Source: Bacteroidota bacterium
GTDB lineage: Bacteria > Bacteroidota > Bacteroidia > Flavobacteriales_D > Crocinitomicaceae
Direction of reading: 5' to 3'
Assembly: GCA_024280295.1 (NCBI GenBank)
Contig: JAJRQK010000031.1
Location: forward strand, 58,029 to 122,028
Length of the DNA: 64,000 nucleotides
Part shown: positions 50,588 to 60,243 of the stretch, in pieces
Layout: every line of letters starts with the position of its first letter
How positions within the stretch are numbered: the first letter of the stretch is position 1
The notes under the pieces: model-generated
Databases searched by the model: none
What the model was told of the DNA's origin: nothing
What the model saw: the letters and a program-made list of their open reading frames with translations, nothing else
Made by a program: the position numbers and the translations under genes

Positions 50588-52732
50588 TTAGTTTTCTAAA
50601 TATTGGATGACAAAATCGCCAACCACTGTAGTTATTCTCAGACCTGCTCCCGTCGCCTCTACGTCGACTTTTGTTTCTCCCTCAAGAGGTCGTTTTAACA
50701 AAAGAGAGCCTGTCGTATCGTACAAATATACATTATTCTCCAATCCATCGATAATTGCGACAATGGTTTTTCCATTATTCGAACTATAATAGTTGATATC
50801 ACTCACTTCATTGAAGGGAATATGTATTTGTGCGAAAGGCACACCTTGTTGATTAATCAAATGGACTTCTGTACCATCATGAATGATAATTATAGGATTA
50901 TTATTGTTATCGACCACACTATAAATCACACCGCGATTATATGTTTGAAAATCTGTTCTTGTCCCCTGTTGATTAAAGCGAGAAAGTCGCTTGTCCATAA
51001 ATCCGAAATGTAAGAGTTCATTGGCAATTTTAGCAGGGATTGATTTATCCGCAACATCAAACGTTCTGTGGGATTTATTTTTTTCGACATCGAACATTTC
51101 GAATGACTTCCCAGATCTAAAGCCATAAAACAATCTATTTTGGCTTGCCCAAACGTCAACTTGATCACTTACCAGAACACTTGGTTTGCAGAATGTCAAT
51201 TCTCTTCCTTTTGCATCATATCTGACAACATTCCCATCTTCATTAGAGATCAAAAAGAAACTTGCCCCCTTCCAACGATAGAATTTAACTTCATTATTGG
51301 CGGGACTGTCCATCTTAATTGGGAATCCATTCACCCTATCTCCTTGAAGTGTCCAAAGTAAAATTTCGTCTTCTGTATTCACCAACACATGTCCCTCTCC
51401 AGTTCCATGAAGGTTAATCAGTTGGAGTTGACTTAGCACTTTAGAATCAATAATTTTACGCCATTTCTCCTTACTATTTTTAAAATAAACCAACTCCCCT
51501 TTTTGTCCAAGTACCACAACATTTCCATAACCAGGAAGTACCGCAAAATCTCGAATAGTAAAATTGCATGTGAGTGCGATAGATTCATTTTTAGTTCCTG
51601 CAACAATTTCAGTTTCACCAAATCGTGTCTCCAATAAATAACCCTTATATACTGCTTTAGATATTCGTATATCACGTGTAATTTTTCGCTCCGAAACAGC
51701 ACGTGGCAGATCAGCATAAAGAAGGTTTCTAGCTTCATTATTGAGCGCAATCGTATTTCCAACCTTGTGATCTGCAATAATTTGATCACACGTCTCATCT
51801 GAGTATGCTATTACAATTAAATCCTCTAGGTATTTAACAGAATAACTTCGCCCGTTTTGAGGGAATGTTGAAGTTAGTTGATACTTAAAGTGCGTCTCAT
51901 CATAGGTTTGCTGCAAATCATTAAGAATTAAAATCGGATCCTGCCCATCGATATAATCGCAAATCAATACTTTCTCTCCTTGATAATCTAATTCTACAAA
52001 ACCATTCTGAACCCATTGCCACATTGGTCCAGTTGCAAAAATAGAATCTAATGTGGCATAATAATCTCGCTCTACAAAGTGATATTGATCAAATTTCTGA
52101 GTGATTACTTCTGCGAAAATTGTCTCATCATGCACTTGTTTACCTTGCTTGATTTCATCGTTTCTAGTTGCATAGACAACCTCCCCTCCAGGTTTTACAT
52201 AAATATCTGTCACCAGAGTAATTTCATTTTCATCTCCAAAAGTTATGATTGACACACTCGATTTCTGATCGAACGAAAACTCAGCAATCGCTTCCTTATT
52301 TTGCTTGTATGTTTTAGTTGAGCCATAAAGATTAGATTTCCGATAGCGAATAATAAAATCACCTAGAACAAAACTATCATTCGTCAATTTTTTGATCTGT
52401 CCACAAGTTGCAAATGCCAATTTAATGGATGATTTTGTCCAGTTCTTCTTTCGTTTAAGTAAGAAATGTTCTCTTCCAACACTAAAATATCCTGTCGTAT
52501 AGGATGATTCAGCAATGTTAGAGATGATTTCAAAAATTGCCTGATTTGTCATTTCAGTTTGATCTTCCTGAACTTCACTTGATCTATTGACTATGAATAA
52601 TTCACCATCTTCAAAATTGAATAAGAATCGCTCAGAATAATCGTTGCTTGTGTGAAAAATATCGAGTCCAACGTACGCTATCCAGCCAAGAGTGCAGAGA
52701 AAAAATAGTGCGAAAAGGACACGTTTGAACAT
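50588..52732 (-). CDS. Membrane-anchored propeller-like protein, unknown
   Basis: The 714 residues begin with a membrane helix or uncleaved signal (about 4-26). No lipobox is visible. The C-terminal 350 residues repeat short strand units (GEGHVLVNTEDEILLWTLQG, EDGNVVRYDAKGREL, GTEVHLINQQGVPFAQIHI), as in beta-propellers; the N-terminal half is unassigned. The motifs of enzymes are lacking. It ends 14 nt before the OmpA/TSP3 gene and is probably its partner. This is not a family I can name. Confidence 0.7.
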   Translation of the reverse strand: MFKRVLFALFFLCTLGWIAYVGLDIFHTSNDYSERFLFNFEDGELFIVNRSSEVQEDQTEMTNQAIFEIISNIAESSYTTGYFSVGREHFLLKRKKNWTKSSIKLAFATCGQIKKLTNDSFVLGDFIIRYRKSNLYGSTKTYKQNKEAIAEFSFDQKSSVSIITFGDENEITLVTDIYVKPGGEVVYATRNDEIKQGKQVHDETIFAEVITQKFDQYHFVERDYYATLDSIFATGPMWQWVQNGFVELDYQGEKVLICDYIDGQDPILILNDLQQTYDETHFKYQLTSTFPQNGRSYSVKYLEDLIVIAYSDETCDQIIADHKVGNTIALNNEARNLLYADLPRAVSERKITRDIRISKAVYKGYLLETRFGETEIVAGTKNESIALTCNFTIRDFAVLPGYGNVVVLGQKGELVYFKNSKEKWRKIIDSKVLSQLQLINLHGTGEGHVLVNTEDEILLWTLQGDRVNGFPIKMDSPANNEVKFYRWKGASFFLISNEDGNVVRYDAKGRELTFCKPSVLVSDQVDVWASQNRLFYGFRSGKSFEMFDVEKNKSHRTFDVADKSIPAKIANELLHFGFMDKRLSRFNQQGTRTDFQTYNRGVIYSVVDNNNNPIIIIHDGTEVHLINQQGVPFAQIHIPFNEVSDINYYSSNNGKTIVAIIDGLENNVYLYDTTGSLLLKRPLEGETKVDVEATGAGLRITTVVGDFVIQYLEN

Positions 52733-52749
52733 GGAAATATCAATTTGAT

Positions 52750-52757
52750 CAAAAATA
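52750..52757 (-). promoter_or_regulatory. -7 box before the propeller-like gene
   Basis: On the minus strand TATTTTTG matches TAnnTTTG, 17 nt before the start at 52732. Confidence 0.5.
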
Positions 52758-52843
52758 AGACATTCGAATGAAGGAAAATCGAGGTGACTAAAGTATCAAT
52801 CAACAATGAAATGTTTGTGAATCATAGCCGATAAGTCACTAAA

Positions 52844-53458
52844 CTAGTTTTCTGGAAAAAGCGATCTCTGATTTGGCGCAAGTAGTGTGAATGTTTTCCG
52901 ATGATGCTCACAGCCGCCATATTTTTGTATTCCCTCGCGATGCTTCTTCGTTGGATAACCTTTATTGTTGTTCCAATCGTACATTGAGAACTCTTCATGA
53001 ATTTTATTCATGTATTCATCGCGATATGTTTTAGCCAATATTGATGCCGCAGCGATAGAAAGGTATTTACCATCTCCTTTTATGATACATTCATGTGAAA
53101 TATTCGGATAAGGATTAAATCGATTTCCATCAATTAGAAGAGATTCAGGTATTATTCCCAATTGATCAACCGCTCGATGCATTGCTGCAAAACTGGCATT
53201 CAAAATGTTAATCTTGTCAATTTCGTCTTGCCATACAAACGCAACACCATAAGCGAGAGCTTCTTTCTCAATAATTGGTCGAAGTTTATTTCTTTTTACC
53301 TCTGATAATTTTTTCGAATCATTTAAAACATCGCTTTCAAAATCTTTCGGAAGAATAACTGCAGCAGCCACAACTGGTCCTGCCAAACAACCTCTTCCAG
53401 CTTCGTCACAACCTGCTTCGATAGCATTCCTATCTTTAAATGGTAAAAGAATATACAT
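52844..53458 (-). CDS. rnhB: Ribonuclease HII
   Basis: RNase HII removes RNA from RNA-DNA hybrids. The 204-residue protein has [20 protein letters not shown] with Asp18 and Glu19, the [12 protein letters not shown] segment, LLIDGNRF with the third Asp, and [25 protein letters not shown] chose ATG 53458: the upstream TTG at 53476 lies inside the promoter -7 box. Transcribed alone. Confidence 0.97.
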   Translation of the reverse strand: MYILLPFKDRNAIEAGCDEAGRGCLAGPVVAAAVILPKDFESDVLNDSKKLSEVKRNKLRPIIEKEALAYGVAFVWQDEIDKINILNASFAAMHRAVDQLGIIPESLLIDGNRFNPYPNISHECIIKGDGKYLSIAAASILAKTYRDEYMNKIHEEFSMYDWNNNKGYPTKKHREGIQKYGGCEHHRKTFTLLAPNQRSLFPEN

Positions 53459-53473
53459 AAATGATTTTTTTGG

Positions 53474-53481
53474 CAAAATTA
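53474..53481 (-). promoter_or_regulatory. -7 box for rnhB
   Basis: On the minus strand TAATTTTG, about 15 nt before the chosen ATG at 53458; it covers the alternative TTG start and so rules it out. Confidence 0.55.
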
Positions 53482-53553
53482 TTGTAGATTAGCTTAATAC
53501 AACAACAAACAACTTTTAGAAGAGTTACCTCGTCTAAATAAAAAAACAAAGTA

Positions 53554-53922
53554 ATGAAAAATATCATCTATAGTCTTTTCGTCGTTTTAGGATTTTCCTC
53601 GATTAGTTTTACTCAAGAGAAATCTGAAATAGCACTCTCCCAAGGTAAGCAAGAACTAGTGAACAGTAAAACAAGTGGAGTTTATGAATTTACACTTACG
53701 GACCAAACAAGTGAAGGTGTAAACAAAGCTGCTAACTATTATACACATTATTTCACTGTTGCTTTCGATCAAAATTCTGGAGTTGCAACTTTGACAATGG
53801 TTGAGAATAATGAAAGGAGTCGAGCAGTTATTATGCGTTTTTTAACAGCGTCTGGTGCTCGTTATGTAGATATAGATGGATCAGTTATATCTTTAAACGA
53901 ATTTATGGTGGACTTTTTATAA
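53554..53922 (+). CDS. Small exported hypothetical protein
   Basis: The 122 residues have a signal peptide (about 1-21, SISFTQ). The mature part is short and beta-rich, with YYTHYFTVAFDQNSGVATLTMV at its centre. No family recognised. It has a strong terminator at 53945. Divergent from rnhB. Confidence 0.7.
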   Translation: MKNIIYSLFVVLGFSSISFTQEKSEIALSQGKQELVNSKTSGVYEFTLTDQTSEGVNKAANYYTHYFTVAFDQNSGVATLTMVENNERSRAVIMRFLTASGARYVDIDGSVISLNEFMVDFL

Positions 53923-53944
53923 TCATAAATTTAAAAATACATCT

Positions 53945-53970
53945 GTCCTAATTCTAGTTGGAGTTAGGAC
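53945..53970 (+). terminator. Terminator of the small exported protein
   Basis: GTCCTAA and TTAGGAC pair over 7 bp with a 12-nt loop and are followed by six T. Confidence 0.8.
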
Positions 53971-54034
53971 TTTTTTATGTCCAAAATCAGAGAATCATTT
54001 CAATTTTCTTTAGATATTTGTAAAAAAAACTAAA

Positions 54035-54535
54035 ATGAAAACAATAGCATTAGCAATTTCAATGGCATTATTTTTAGGATCATGTGCATCTGAAAAAGAA
54101 ACTATCTCGAACGAAGTTGGGGCAGAAAAAATTGAATTTGGAAAGAACTATGGACCTACTAAGGTAAGCATAGTAGATGCAGTGAAGGCGTCTGAAGTCC
54201 GAGGAATGAGTAGCACCAACAATGGCGAAACAGAAATAACATTCAAAGGTATAATTGAGGAAACCTGTTCAAAAGCAGGTTGCTGGGTAACTATCGATGA
54301 AGGAAATGGAAAATCGTTTATGGTTCGCTTTAAAGATCACTTTACAATACCAACTGATACTGAATCTGGAACAATCGCCTATTTTCATGGTGTAGCTTTC
54401 AACGATACTGTTTCAGTTGAAATGCTACAACATTTTGCAGAAGATGCGGGAAAATCTCAAAATGAAATTGATGCAATTACTGAAACTGAAATCAATCTTG
54501 GATTCACCGCAGACGGAATTGTTTTAGAGAAATAA
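54035..54535 (+). CDS. DUF4920 domain lipoprotein
   Basis: The 166-residue product has a lipoprotein signal (SMALFLGSCAS; lipid Cys17) and then FGKNYGPTKVSIVDAVKA and GIIEETCSKAGCWVTIDEGNGKSFMVRFKDHF, the DUF4920 core with its CxxxGCW motif. DUF4920 proteins resemble OB-fold proteins and are common in Bacteroidota, function unknown; metal binding through Cys is possible. It is a single gene closed by a 24-bp hairpin. Confidence 0.9.
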   Translation: MKTIALAISMALFLGSCASEKETISNEVGAEKIEFGKNYGPTKVSIVDAVKASEVRGMSSTNNGETEITFKGIIEETCSKAGCWVTIDEGNGKSFMVRFKDHFTIPTDTESGTIAYFHGVAFNDTVSVEMLQHFAEDAGKSQNEIDAITETEINLGFTADGIVLEK

Positions 54536-54601
54536 TTGCTTTAGAGTGACTTCCAGTTTCAATACAAATTACTAATCGGAATTCATTTGAAATATTTAGA
54601 G

Positions 54602-54660
54602 TAGAATACTCAACAAAAAAGGAGCGTCAAACGGATGCTCCTTTTTTGTTGAGTATTCTA
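54602..54660. terminator. 24-bp bidirectional terminator
   Basis: Perfect inverted arms of 24 nt (54602-54625 and 54637-54660) around an 11-nt loop, with A6 and T6 runs inside the stem. It lies between the convergent DUF4920 and acyl-CoA dehydrogenase genes and serves both. Confidence 0.9.
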
Positions 54661-54667
54661 TCTTTTG

Positions 54668-56458
54668 TTAGAAACAGTATTCACCAGCCTCTATTAAATT
54701 ACTTGCAATTAATTGTCGAGCCTCCTTTGGATTAAACGGATCTGTTTTCGTAAAACGTTTCAAGCCCATCAGCATCATTTTTAACTCATCACCTTCAGCA
54801 AAAGAATTAAGGGCATCCTTTGCAGCCTTGTTAATTTTGTCGGCAATATCATAGAAGTACAATTTTGCAATTGCAATTTGCACTGCGCAAGCTTCTTCTC
54901 CTTTCTGATCAATTAATTGTTGCACACGAAGTAATGTTGATTCCGCTAAATAGGTATAGATTGACATATCAGCGATATTCATCAATACTTCTTGCTCCTT
55001 AGCCATTGATTGCATCAATTTTTGAACTGCAGAGCCAGCCACCATCAATACAGATTTTTTAAATCCAGTTAAGTATGCATCTTCATTTCCAAGTGCTCCC
55101 TTTGGTTTATCTCCAAAGCTAGGAATACTCATTAATTCTTCGGCAACCTTCATTGCAGGTCCCATTAAATCAAGTTCGCCTTTCATTGCACGACGCAAAA
55201 CCATGTCAACAGTAAGAAGACGGTTTATTTCATTTGTTCCTTCAAAGATTTTATTGATTCTTGAATCACGGTAAGCTCTTTCAACACTGGATTCAGCCGA
55301 GAATCCCATTCCACCAAAAATTTGAACAGCTTCGTCAACAACATAGTCCAACGCATCCGATCCTGCCACTTTCAAAATAGCGCATTCTGGAGCGAAAAGT
55401 TCAATTCCTTTCAAGGTCGCCTCTCCTTTGTCCATTCCATCGGCAATCAGTCCTGCGATTGCATCATCTATATTTTGCCCTGCTCTATACGTAGCAGATT
55501 CAACTGCAAAAATTTTAACTGCTTGTTCTGCCAATTTGAAGCGAATAGCACCATATTTTGAGATCACGCGACCAAATTGCTCTCGTTCACTGGCATATAT
55601 AAGTGATTCTTTAATTGCAGCCTTCGCGCCACCCATTACACCAGCAGCCAATTTAATTCGACCGATGTTTAATATGTTCAATGCAATCTTGAACCCGTTT
55701 TCGCGAGTAGACAACATATTCTCTACTGGAACTTTCACATTGTTAAAAAATACTTGCCGTGTAGAAGAACCCTTGATACCCATTTTCTTCTCTTCAGGAT
55801 TTAGTGTAATACCTTCACTATCAGCCTCAATTAAAAAGGCTGTTAGTTTTTCATCATCATCTATTTTTGCGAATACAGTAAATAGATCCGCAAATCCTGC
55901 ATTGGTAATCCACATTTTCTGACCTGTGACAAGATAATGAGAACCATCATCAGATAAGATGGCCTTTGTTTTTCCTGAATTCGCATCAGAACCGGCACTA
56001 GGTTCAGTTAAACAGTAAGCAGCTTTCCACTCACCAGATGCTAGTTTAGGAATGTATTTCTCACGTTGTGCATCGTTTCCATAATACATAAGTGGGAGCG
56101 TCCCAATACCAGTATGAGCACCATAGGCAACAGAAAACGAGTATCCTTTTCCAAGGTGTTCGGTTGCCAAAAGTGATGTTTTAAAATCAACCCCCATTCC
56201 GCCATATTCTTCTGGAATAGACATAGAAAGAAGCCCAAGTTTACCAGCTCTCTCCATAATTGAAGGCATTAATCCTTCTTCCATGCTATCAATACGATCT
56301 AAATTAGGAAGCACCTCAACCTTGATAAAATCATCGCACATATCTGCGATCATTCGTTGTTCTTCCGACCAGTTTTCGGCAATAAATATCTCTGATGCAG
56401 GAGTATCTCTTATAAGAAATTCACCTCCTTTGATTGGTTTTTCAGCTTTTTCTGACAT
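54668..56458 (-). CDS. Acyl-CoA dehydrogenase
   Basis: The 596-residue flavoprotein oxidises acyl-CoA to enoyl-CoA in fatty-acid breakdown. It has the YCLTEPSAGSDANSGKTKA motif, KMWITNAGFADLFTVFAKI, GIKGSSTRQVFFNNVKVP and the C-terminal VQIFGGMGFSAESSVERAYRDSRINKIFEGTNEINR, with the catalytic Glu in FEGTNEI. Its extra C-terminal domain (about 430-596) is typical of the long very-long-chain-type ACADs in Bacteroidota. The chain-length preference is not readable. Alone on its strand, with a -7-like TATATTCG upstream. Confidence 0.96.
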   Translation of the reverse strand: MSEKAEKPIKGGEFLIRDTPASEIFIAENWSEEQRMIADMCDDFIKVEVLPNLDRIDSMEEGLMPSIMERAGKLGLLSMSIPEEYGGMGVDFKTSLLATEHLGKGYSFSVAYGAHTGIGTLPLMYYGNDAQREKYIPKLASGEWKAAYCLTEPSAGSDANSGKTKAILSDDGSHYLVTGQKMWITNAGFADLFTVFAKIDDDEKLTAFLIEADSEGITLNPEEKKMGIKGSSTRQVFFNNVKVPVENMLSTRENGFKIALNILNIGRIKLAAGVMGGAKAAIKESLIYASEREQFGRVISKYGAIRFKLAEQAVKIFAVESATYRAGQNIDDAIAGLIADGMDKGEATLKGIELFAPECAILKVAGSDALDYVVDEAVQIFGGMGFSAESSVERAYRDSRINKIFEGTNEINRLLTVDMVLRRAMKGELDLMGPAMKVAEELMSIPSFGDKPKGALGNEDAYLTGFKKSVLMVAGSAVQKLMQSMAKEQEVLMNIADMSIYTYLAESTLLRVQQLIDQKGEEACAVQIAIAKLYFYDIADKINKAAKDALNSFAEGDELKMMLMGLKRFTKTDPFNPKEARQLIASNLIEAGEYCF

Positions 56459-56597
56459 TCTTATCTATTCTAAATGTGATTATTGCGCGAATATACTAAA
56501 TCTATTATTATTGTGCGCGCATATTAAATGCAAAATTTTATAACTATCTTCATAAATTAGGCACGCGATTTTTCAGTTCTTCATTAAATAATCTAAA

Positions 56598-57605
56598 GTG
56601 AACAAATTATTACTTACCGTTTTTATATTTGGCCTAACGTTCCTTGCCGAAAGTCAGCACAAACATGAATCGCCAGATAAGATAAATGGTATGAGTTTCG
56701 TTGCTGTAAACCATGCAATTGATTCAACACACGTTGTTCCTATGAAATCATTAGGTGTTGGATGGGTGGCAATTATTCCTTTTGCATATATGCCTGCTGC
56801 AACGATGCCTGAGATTAGGTACGACAAAAAATGGCAATGGCGCGGTGAACGTATTGAAGGATCTCGTCAGCATATTCGACAAATGCATGCTCAAAATTTG
56901 TCGGTAATGATGAAGCCACAAATTTGGATTGGTCATGGTACTTACACTGGGGAGATTGAGATGATGAATAACAAAGACTGGCGCAAATTAGAAGACAACT
57001 ATACTAAATACATATTAGCTTACGCAAGCATAGCGAATGAAGAAAATGTAGAAATGCTTTGCGTAGGAACAGAATTAAAACTATTTGTTGCCACACGACC
57101 GGATTATTGGTCAAAGCTCATTAAGGAAATTAAAAAAATCTATTCTGGAAAACTCACTTATGCTGCGAACTGGGATGATTTTGACGATGCAACTTTCTGG
57201 GGAGATCTAGATTATATTGGAGTTGATGCATATTTCCCGATCTCTCAGGAAGGCAAAAGAAAATTGAGTGATTTGAAAAATGGGTGGAAACAACATCTTG
57301 CCTTATTGGATACAGTTTCTAATCTTTATGATAAAAAAATTTTATTCACAGAATACGGCTATCGTAGCATTAAAGATTGCGCGGCAAAACCATGGGATTA
57401 TTCTGAAGATGCAGCTGTGGATTTAAAGGCCCAATGCCTTGCACTTGAAGCATTATACCAGTCTGTTTGGAAAGAAGAAAAATTCGCTGGAGGTTTTTTA
57501 TGGAAATGGCACGCTGATAATGAGAATGCAGGTGGGAAGGAGAATAATATGTTCACGGTTCAGAACAAGGAAGCACTAAATGTTGTAATGAAATATTATA
57601 ACTAG
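56598..57605 (+). CDS. Exported glycoside hydrolase, GH113-like
   Basis: The 335-residue protein has a signal peptide (about 1-19, AESQ) and a TIM-barrel hydrolase domain of GH113 type (beta-mannanase-like): acid/base Glu159 in CVGTELK and nucleophile Glu252 in LFTEYGYRS, with GVDAYFPIS between. GFLWKWHADNENAGGK closes the barrel. The start is GTG at 56598. It may cleave beta-mannan or related glycans outside the cell. No sugar-binding or SusCD genes lie near, so it looks isolated. The exact family is inferred from the motifs. Confidence 0.82.
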   Translation: MNKLLLTVFIFGLTFLAESQHKHESPDKINGMSFVAVNHAIDSTHVVPMKSLGVGWVAIIPFAYMPAATMPEIRYDKKWQWRGERIEGSRQHIRQMHAQNLSVMMKPQIWIGHGTYTGEIEMMNNKDWRKLEDNYTKYILAYASIANEENVEMLCVGTELKLFVATRPDYWSKLIKEIKKIYSGKLTYAANWDDFDDATFWGDLDYIGVDAYFPISQEGKRKLSDLKNGWKQHLALLDTVSNLYDKKILFTEYGYRSIKDCAAKPWDYSEDAAVDLKAQCLALEALYQSVWKEEKFAGGFLWKWHADNENAGGKENNMFTVQNKEALNVVMKYYN

Positions 57606-57654
57606 CTAATTTGAGAGAATATCCAATGATTATTTCGATGTATCTACACAGTTC

Positions 57655-58932
57655 TCACTCCACTATCAAGATAAAGTTTGTCTTTTTACCTTTTCCAAGA
57701 AGGACATATTTACCGTTCATAAGGTCAGTCTCAGTAATTAAAAAATCATCCTTCACTTTTGCCTTATTTACTGAGATAGCATTTGCTTTTAATTCTCGAC
57801 GCGCCTCACCATTGGAACTTAAAAACCCAGTTTTACTTGAAAGTGCATCGATGATTCCTAGCCCGTCAGATAAATCAGATTTAGTCACGGTTGCTTGTTG
57901 AACTCCTTCAAAAACATCGAGAAAATCTTCTGATGATAGGTTCTTGATCCCATCAATAGTCTTACTAAACAATGCCGCTGATGCTTCAATCGCTCTTGCC
58001 AATGCATCTTCCCCGTGAACTCGAATTGTAATATCCTCTGCCAATGCTTTCTGAAGAATTCTTTTATATGTTGATTCTCGGTGTTCATCAATCAACCTCT
58101 CAATTTCTTCTCTTGATTTAAGTGTGAAAATCTTAATGTATTTCTCCGCGTCATCATCTGAAGTATTGATCCAAAATTGATAGAATTTGTACGCTGAAGT
58201 TTGATTTGCATCAAGCCAAACATTCCCACTTTCTGTTTTACCAAATTTGGTTCCATCCGACTTTTTAATCAATGGAGTTGTCACAGCATAAGCTTCTCCT
58301 CCACCCTTTCGTCGAATAAGTTCAGTTCCAGTAACGATATTTCCCCATTGATCAGATCCTCCAAGCTGGATAATGCAATTTTTATGTTTGTTTAAATGGT
58401 AATAGTCATAACCTTGAACAAGTTGGTACGAGAATTCAGTGAATGACATTCCCGTTTCTAATCGCGATTTAACAGAATCCTTGGACATCATATAATTGAT
58501 CGAAATATGCTTACCAACATCACGAATAAATTCTAAGAAACTCATACCCTTGAACCAATCATAGTTGTTGACCATTTCCGCTCCGTTCTCACCATCATTA
58601 AAATCGAGAAACCGTTCAAGTTGCTTTTTAACACACACAACATTGTGGTCAAGTGTTTCGCCATCCAAAAGATTTCGCTCTTGAGATTTCCCTGAAGGAT
58701 CGCCAACCATTCCAGTTGCACCGCCAACTAGAGCATACGGCTTATGTCCTGCACGCTGGAAATGTACTAAAATCATAATTTGAACCAAACTACCTACATG
58801 AAGGGAGTCTGCTGTTGGATCAAATCCAATATATCCGCTAGAAACTTGCTTGTTAAGCGCTTCTTCTGTTCCTGGCATCATGTCGTGGATCATTCCTCTC
58901 CACTGTAATTCTTCAATAAAATTCTTTGGCAT
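57655..58932 (-). CDS. tyrS: Tyrosyl-tRNA synthetase
   Basis: The 425-residue class I synthetase has the HIGH-like motif in FDPTADSLHVGSLVQIM, QGYDYYHLNKHKNCIIQLGGSDQWGN, and KMSKS-like KFGKTESGNVWLD. The C-terminal S4 domain reads GEARRELKANAISVNKAKV. The ATG at 58932 is chosen because the N-terminus MPKNFIEELQWRGMIHDMMPGTEE matches the family; the longer frame overlaps gldA's 3' end. Separated from gldA by 10 nt. Confidence 0.97.
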   Translation of the reverse strand: MPKNFIEELQWRGMIHDMMPGTEEALNKQVSSGYIGFDPTADSLHVGSLVQIMILVHFQRAGHKPYALVGGATGMVGDPSGKSQERNLLDGETLDHNVVCVKKQLERFLDFNDGENGAEMVNNYDWFKGMSFLEFIRDVGKHISINYMMSKDSVKSRLETGMSFTEFSYQLVQGYDYYHLNKHKNCIIQLGGSDQWGNIVTGTELIRRKGGGEAYAVTTPLIKKSDGTKFGKTESGNVWLDANQTSAYKFYQFWINTSDDDAEKYIKIFTLKSREEIERLIDEHRESTYKRILQKALAEDITIRVHGEDALARAIEASAALFSKTIDGIKNLSSEDFLDVFEGVQQATVTKSDLSDGLGIIDALSSKTGFLSSNGEARRELKANAISVNKAKVKDDFLITETDLMNGKYVLLGKGKKTNFILIVE

Positions 58933-58942
58933 TGGATTCGAT

Positions 58943-59851
58943 TTATTTACCGCTTGTTGTAAGGCGTTTAAACACCGCCTCAAGGGATTCTTCTTCTTTT
59001 CTTAATGTTAATACGAGCAGGTCATTCTTTTGAGCAAACCGGGCGATGACTTTCCGCAGATCAGCATCTACTTTAGATTCAAGTAACCACCCATCTTCAA
59101 ACTTCTCAACTTTACTGACTTCAGCAATCTTTTGCAATTGATTTCGACTTACGTTGCCTTCAAATTCAGCGTAAACCGTTTGAATTTGAGTATTGAATTG
59201 TAGGTCAGCTGCTTTATCGTCTGCAACAATTTCACCCTTACTAATAATAACGATTCGATCACAGATTGCTTCCACTTCTTGCATGATATGCGTTGAAAGC
59301 ATTACCGTTTTTTCCTTTCCTATCGAGCGAATCAACTTTCTTATGTCTGCTAACTGATTTGGATCAAGCCCTGATGTTGGTTCATCTAGAATCAACACCT
59401 CTGGATCATGAATAATCGCTTGAGCCAACCCAACACGCTGACGATATCCTTTTGATAAAGCTCCAATTTTCTTATTCTGCTCAACCTCCAATCCAACAGA
59501 ATTAATCATTTCAGCAACACGACCTTTTAGGTTAGGAACCTTGTATATTTTCCCAACAAAATTTAGGTATTCCTTCACATACATATCCAAGTATAGCGGG
59601 TTGTTCTCAGGTAAATAGCCAATCTTCTTGCGTGAAGCTAGGTTTTCCATCGACACAGGCAAACCACAAACAGTAACCTCTCCTGAAGTAGATGGAATAT
59701 AGCCAGTAATAATCTTCATGGTTGTTGATTTACCGGCACCATTTGGACCTAAAAAACCAACAATTTCACCTTTTTTTACATTGAAGGTGATATCCTTCAC
59801 GGCAGCTTGTTCGCCGTAATATTTAACCAGATTTTTTACCTCAATTGACAT
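58943..59851 (-). CDS. gldA: Gliding-motility-type ABC transporter ATPase GldA
   Basis: The 302-residue protein starts SIEVKNLVKYYGEQAAVKD, has Walker A GPNGAGKST, signature LSKGYRQRVGLAQA, Walker B EVLILDEPTSGLD, and the H-loop STHIMQEVEAI. YLPENNPLYLDMYVKEYLNF is diagnostic for GldA within ABC-2-type ATPases. GldA works with GldF/GldG in gliding bacteria, neither of which is in the window. Non-gliding Bacteroidota also keep it. The ATG at 59851 gives the family N-terminus. Confidence 0.93.
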   Translation of the reverse strand: MSIEVKNLVKYYGEQAAVKDITFNVKKGEIVGFLGPNGAGKSTTMKIITGYIPSTSGEVTVCGLPVSMENLASRKKIGYLPENNPLYLDMYVKEYLNFVGKIYKVPNLKGRVAEMINSVGLEVEQNKKIGALSKGYRQRVGLAQAIIHDPEVLILDEPTSGLDPNQLADIRKLIRSIGKEKTVMLSTHIMQEVEAICDRIVIISKGEIVADDKAADLQFNTQIQTVYAEFEGNVSRNQLQKIAEVSKVEKFEDGWLLESKVDADLRKVIARFAQKNDLLVLTLRKEEESLEAVFKRLTTSGK

Positions 59852-59969
59852 GCGTATATTATTGTGATAGCGAAGGTAGTTATTATTTGGATTCTTAGAT
59901 CGACAGAAACTTGGATTCTTGGATTCATTCACTCAGAATTCGCTATATTTAATAAACTTAACAAGATTT

Positions 59970-60170
59970 ATGAGCACAGAATATTCGAATGATGAAGTTA
60001 CAGTGGTTTGGGATAAAACAAAATGCATTCACGCCGCCAAATGTGTAAAGGGATTACCAAATGTCTTCAAGCCAAAAGAAAAAAGGTGGATTCAAGTCGA
60101 AGGTGCAAGCGCGCAGGAAATAATTGACCAGGTTGGAAAATGTCCATCTGGGGCAATTACTATAAAATAG
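59970..60170 (+). CDS. YjdI-type small ferredoxin-like iron-sulfur protein
   Basis: The 66-residue protein has Cys19 and Cys25 (TKCIHAAKCVKG) and a third Cys in GKCPSGAIT, the pattern of the Fer4_19/YjdI family of divergent mono-cluster (4Fe-4S) proteins, with WDKTKCIHAAKC as hallmark. It is likely a redox carrier or regulator; its partner is unknown. The ATG at 59970 is used because upstream sequence does not fit the family. Divergent from gldA and 73 nt before rsgA. Confidence 0.9.
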   Translation: MSTEYSNDEVTVVWDKTKCIHAAKCVKGLPNVFKPKEKRWIQVEGASAQEIIDQVGKCPSGAITIK

Positions 60171-60232
60171 ATAGTTCGAAGCATAATTGAATGATGCCAG
60201 GTTTATCGTCTTATTTAACACTAAAGTTTTCC

Positions 60233-60240
60233 TACTTTTG
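60233..60240 (+). promoter_or_regulatory. -7 box directly before rsgA
   Basis: TACTTTTG matches TAnnTTTG and ends 3 nt before the rsgA ATG at 60244, so this is a third likely leaderless start. Confidence 0.55.
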
Positions 60241-60243
60241 AAC

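Noticed and set aside
57611..57901. Plus-strand frame opposite tyrS
   Set aside because: It lies wholly antisense to the 3' part of tyrS and shows no protein-like composition.
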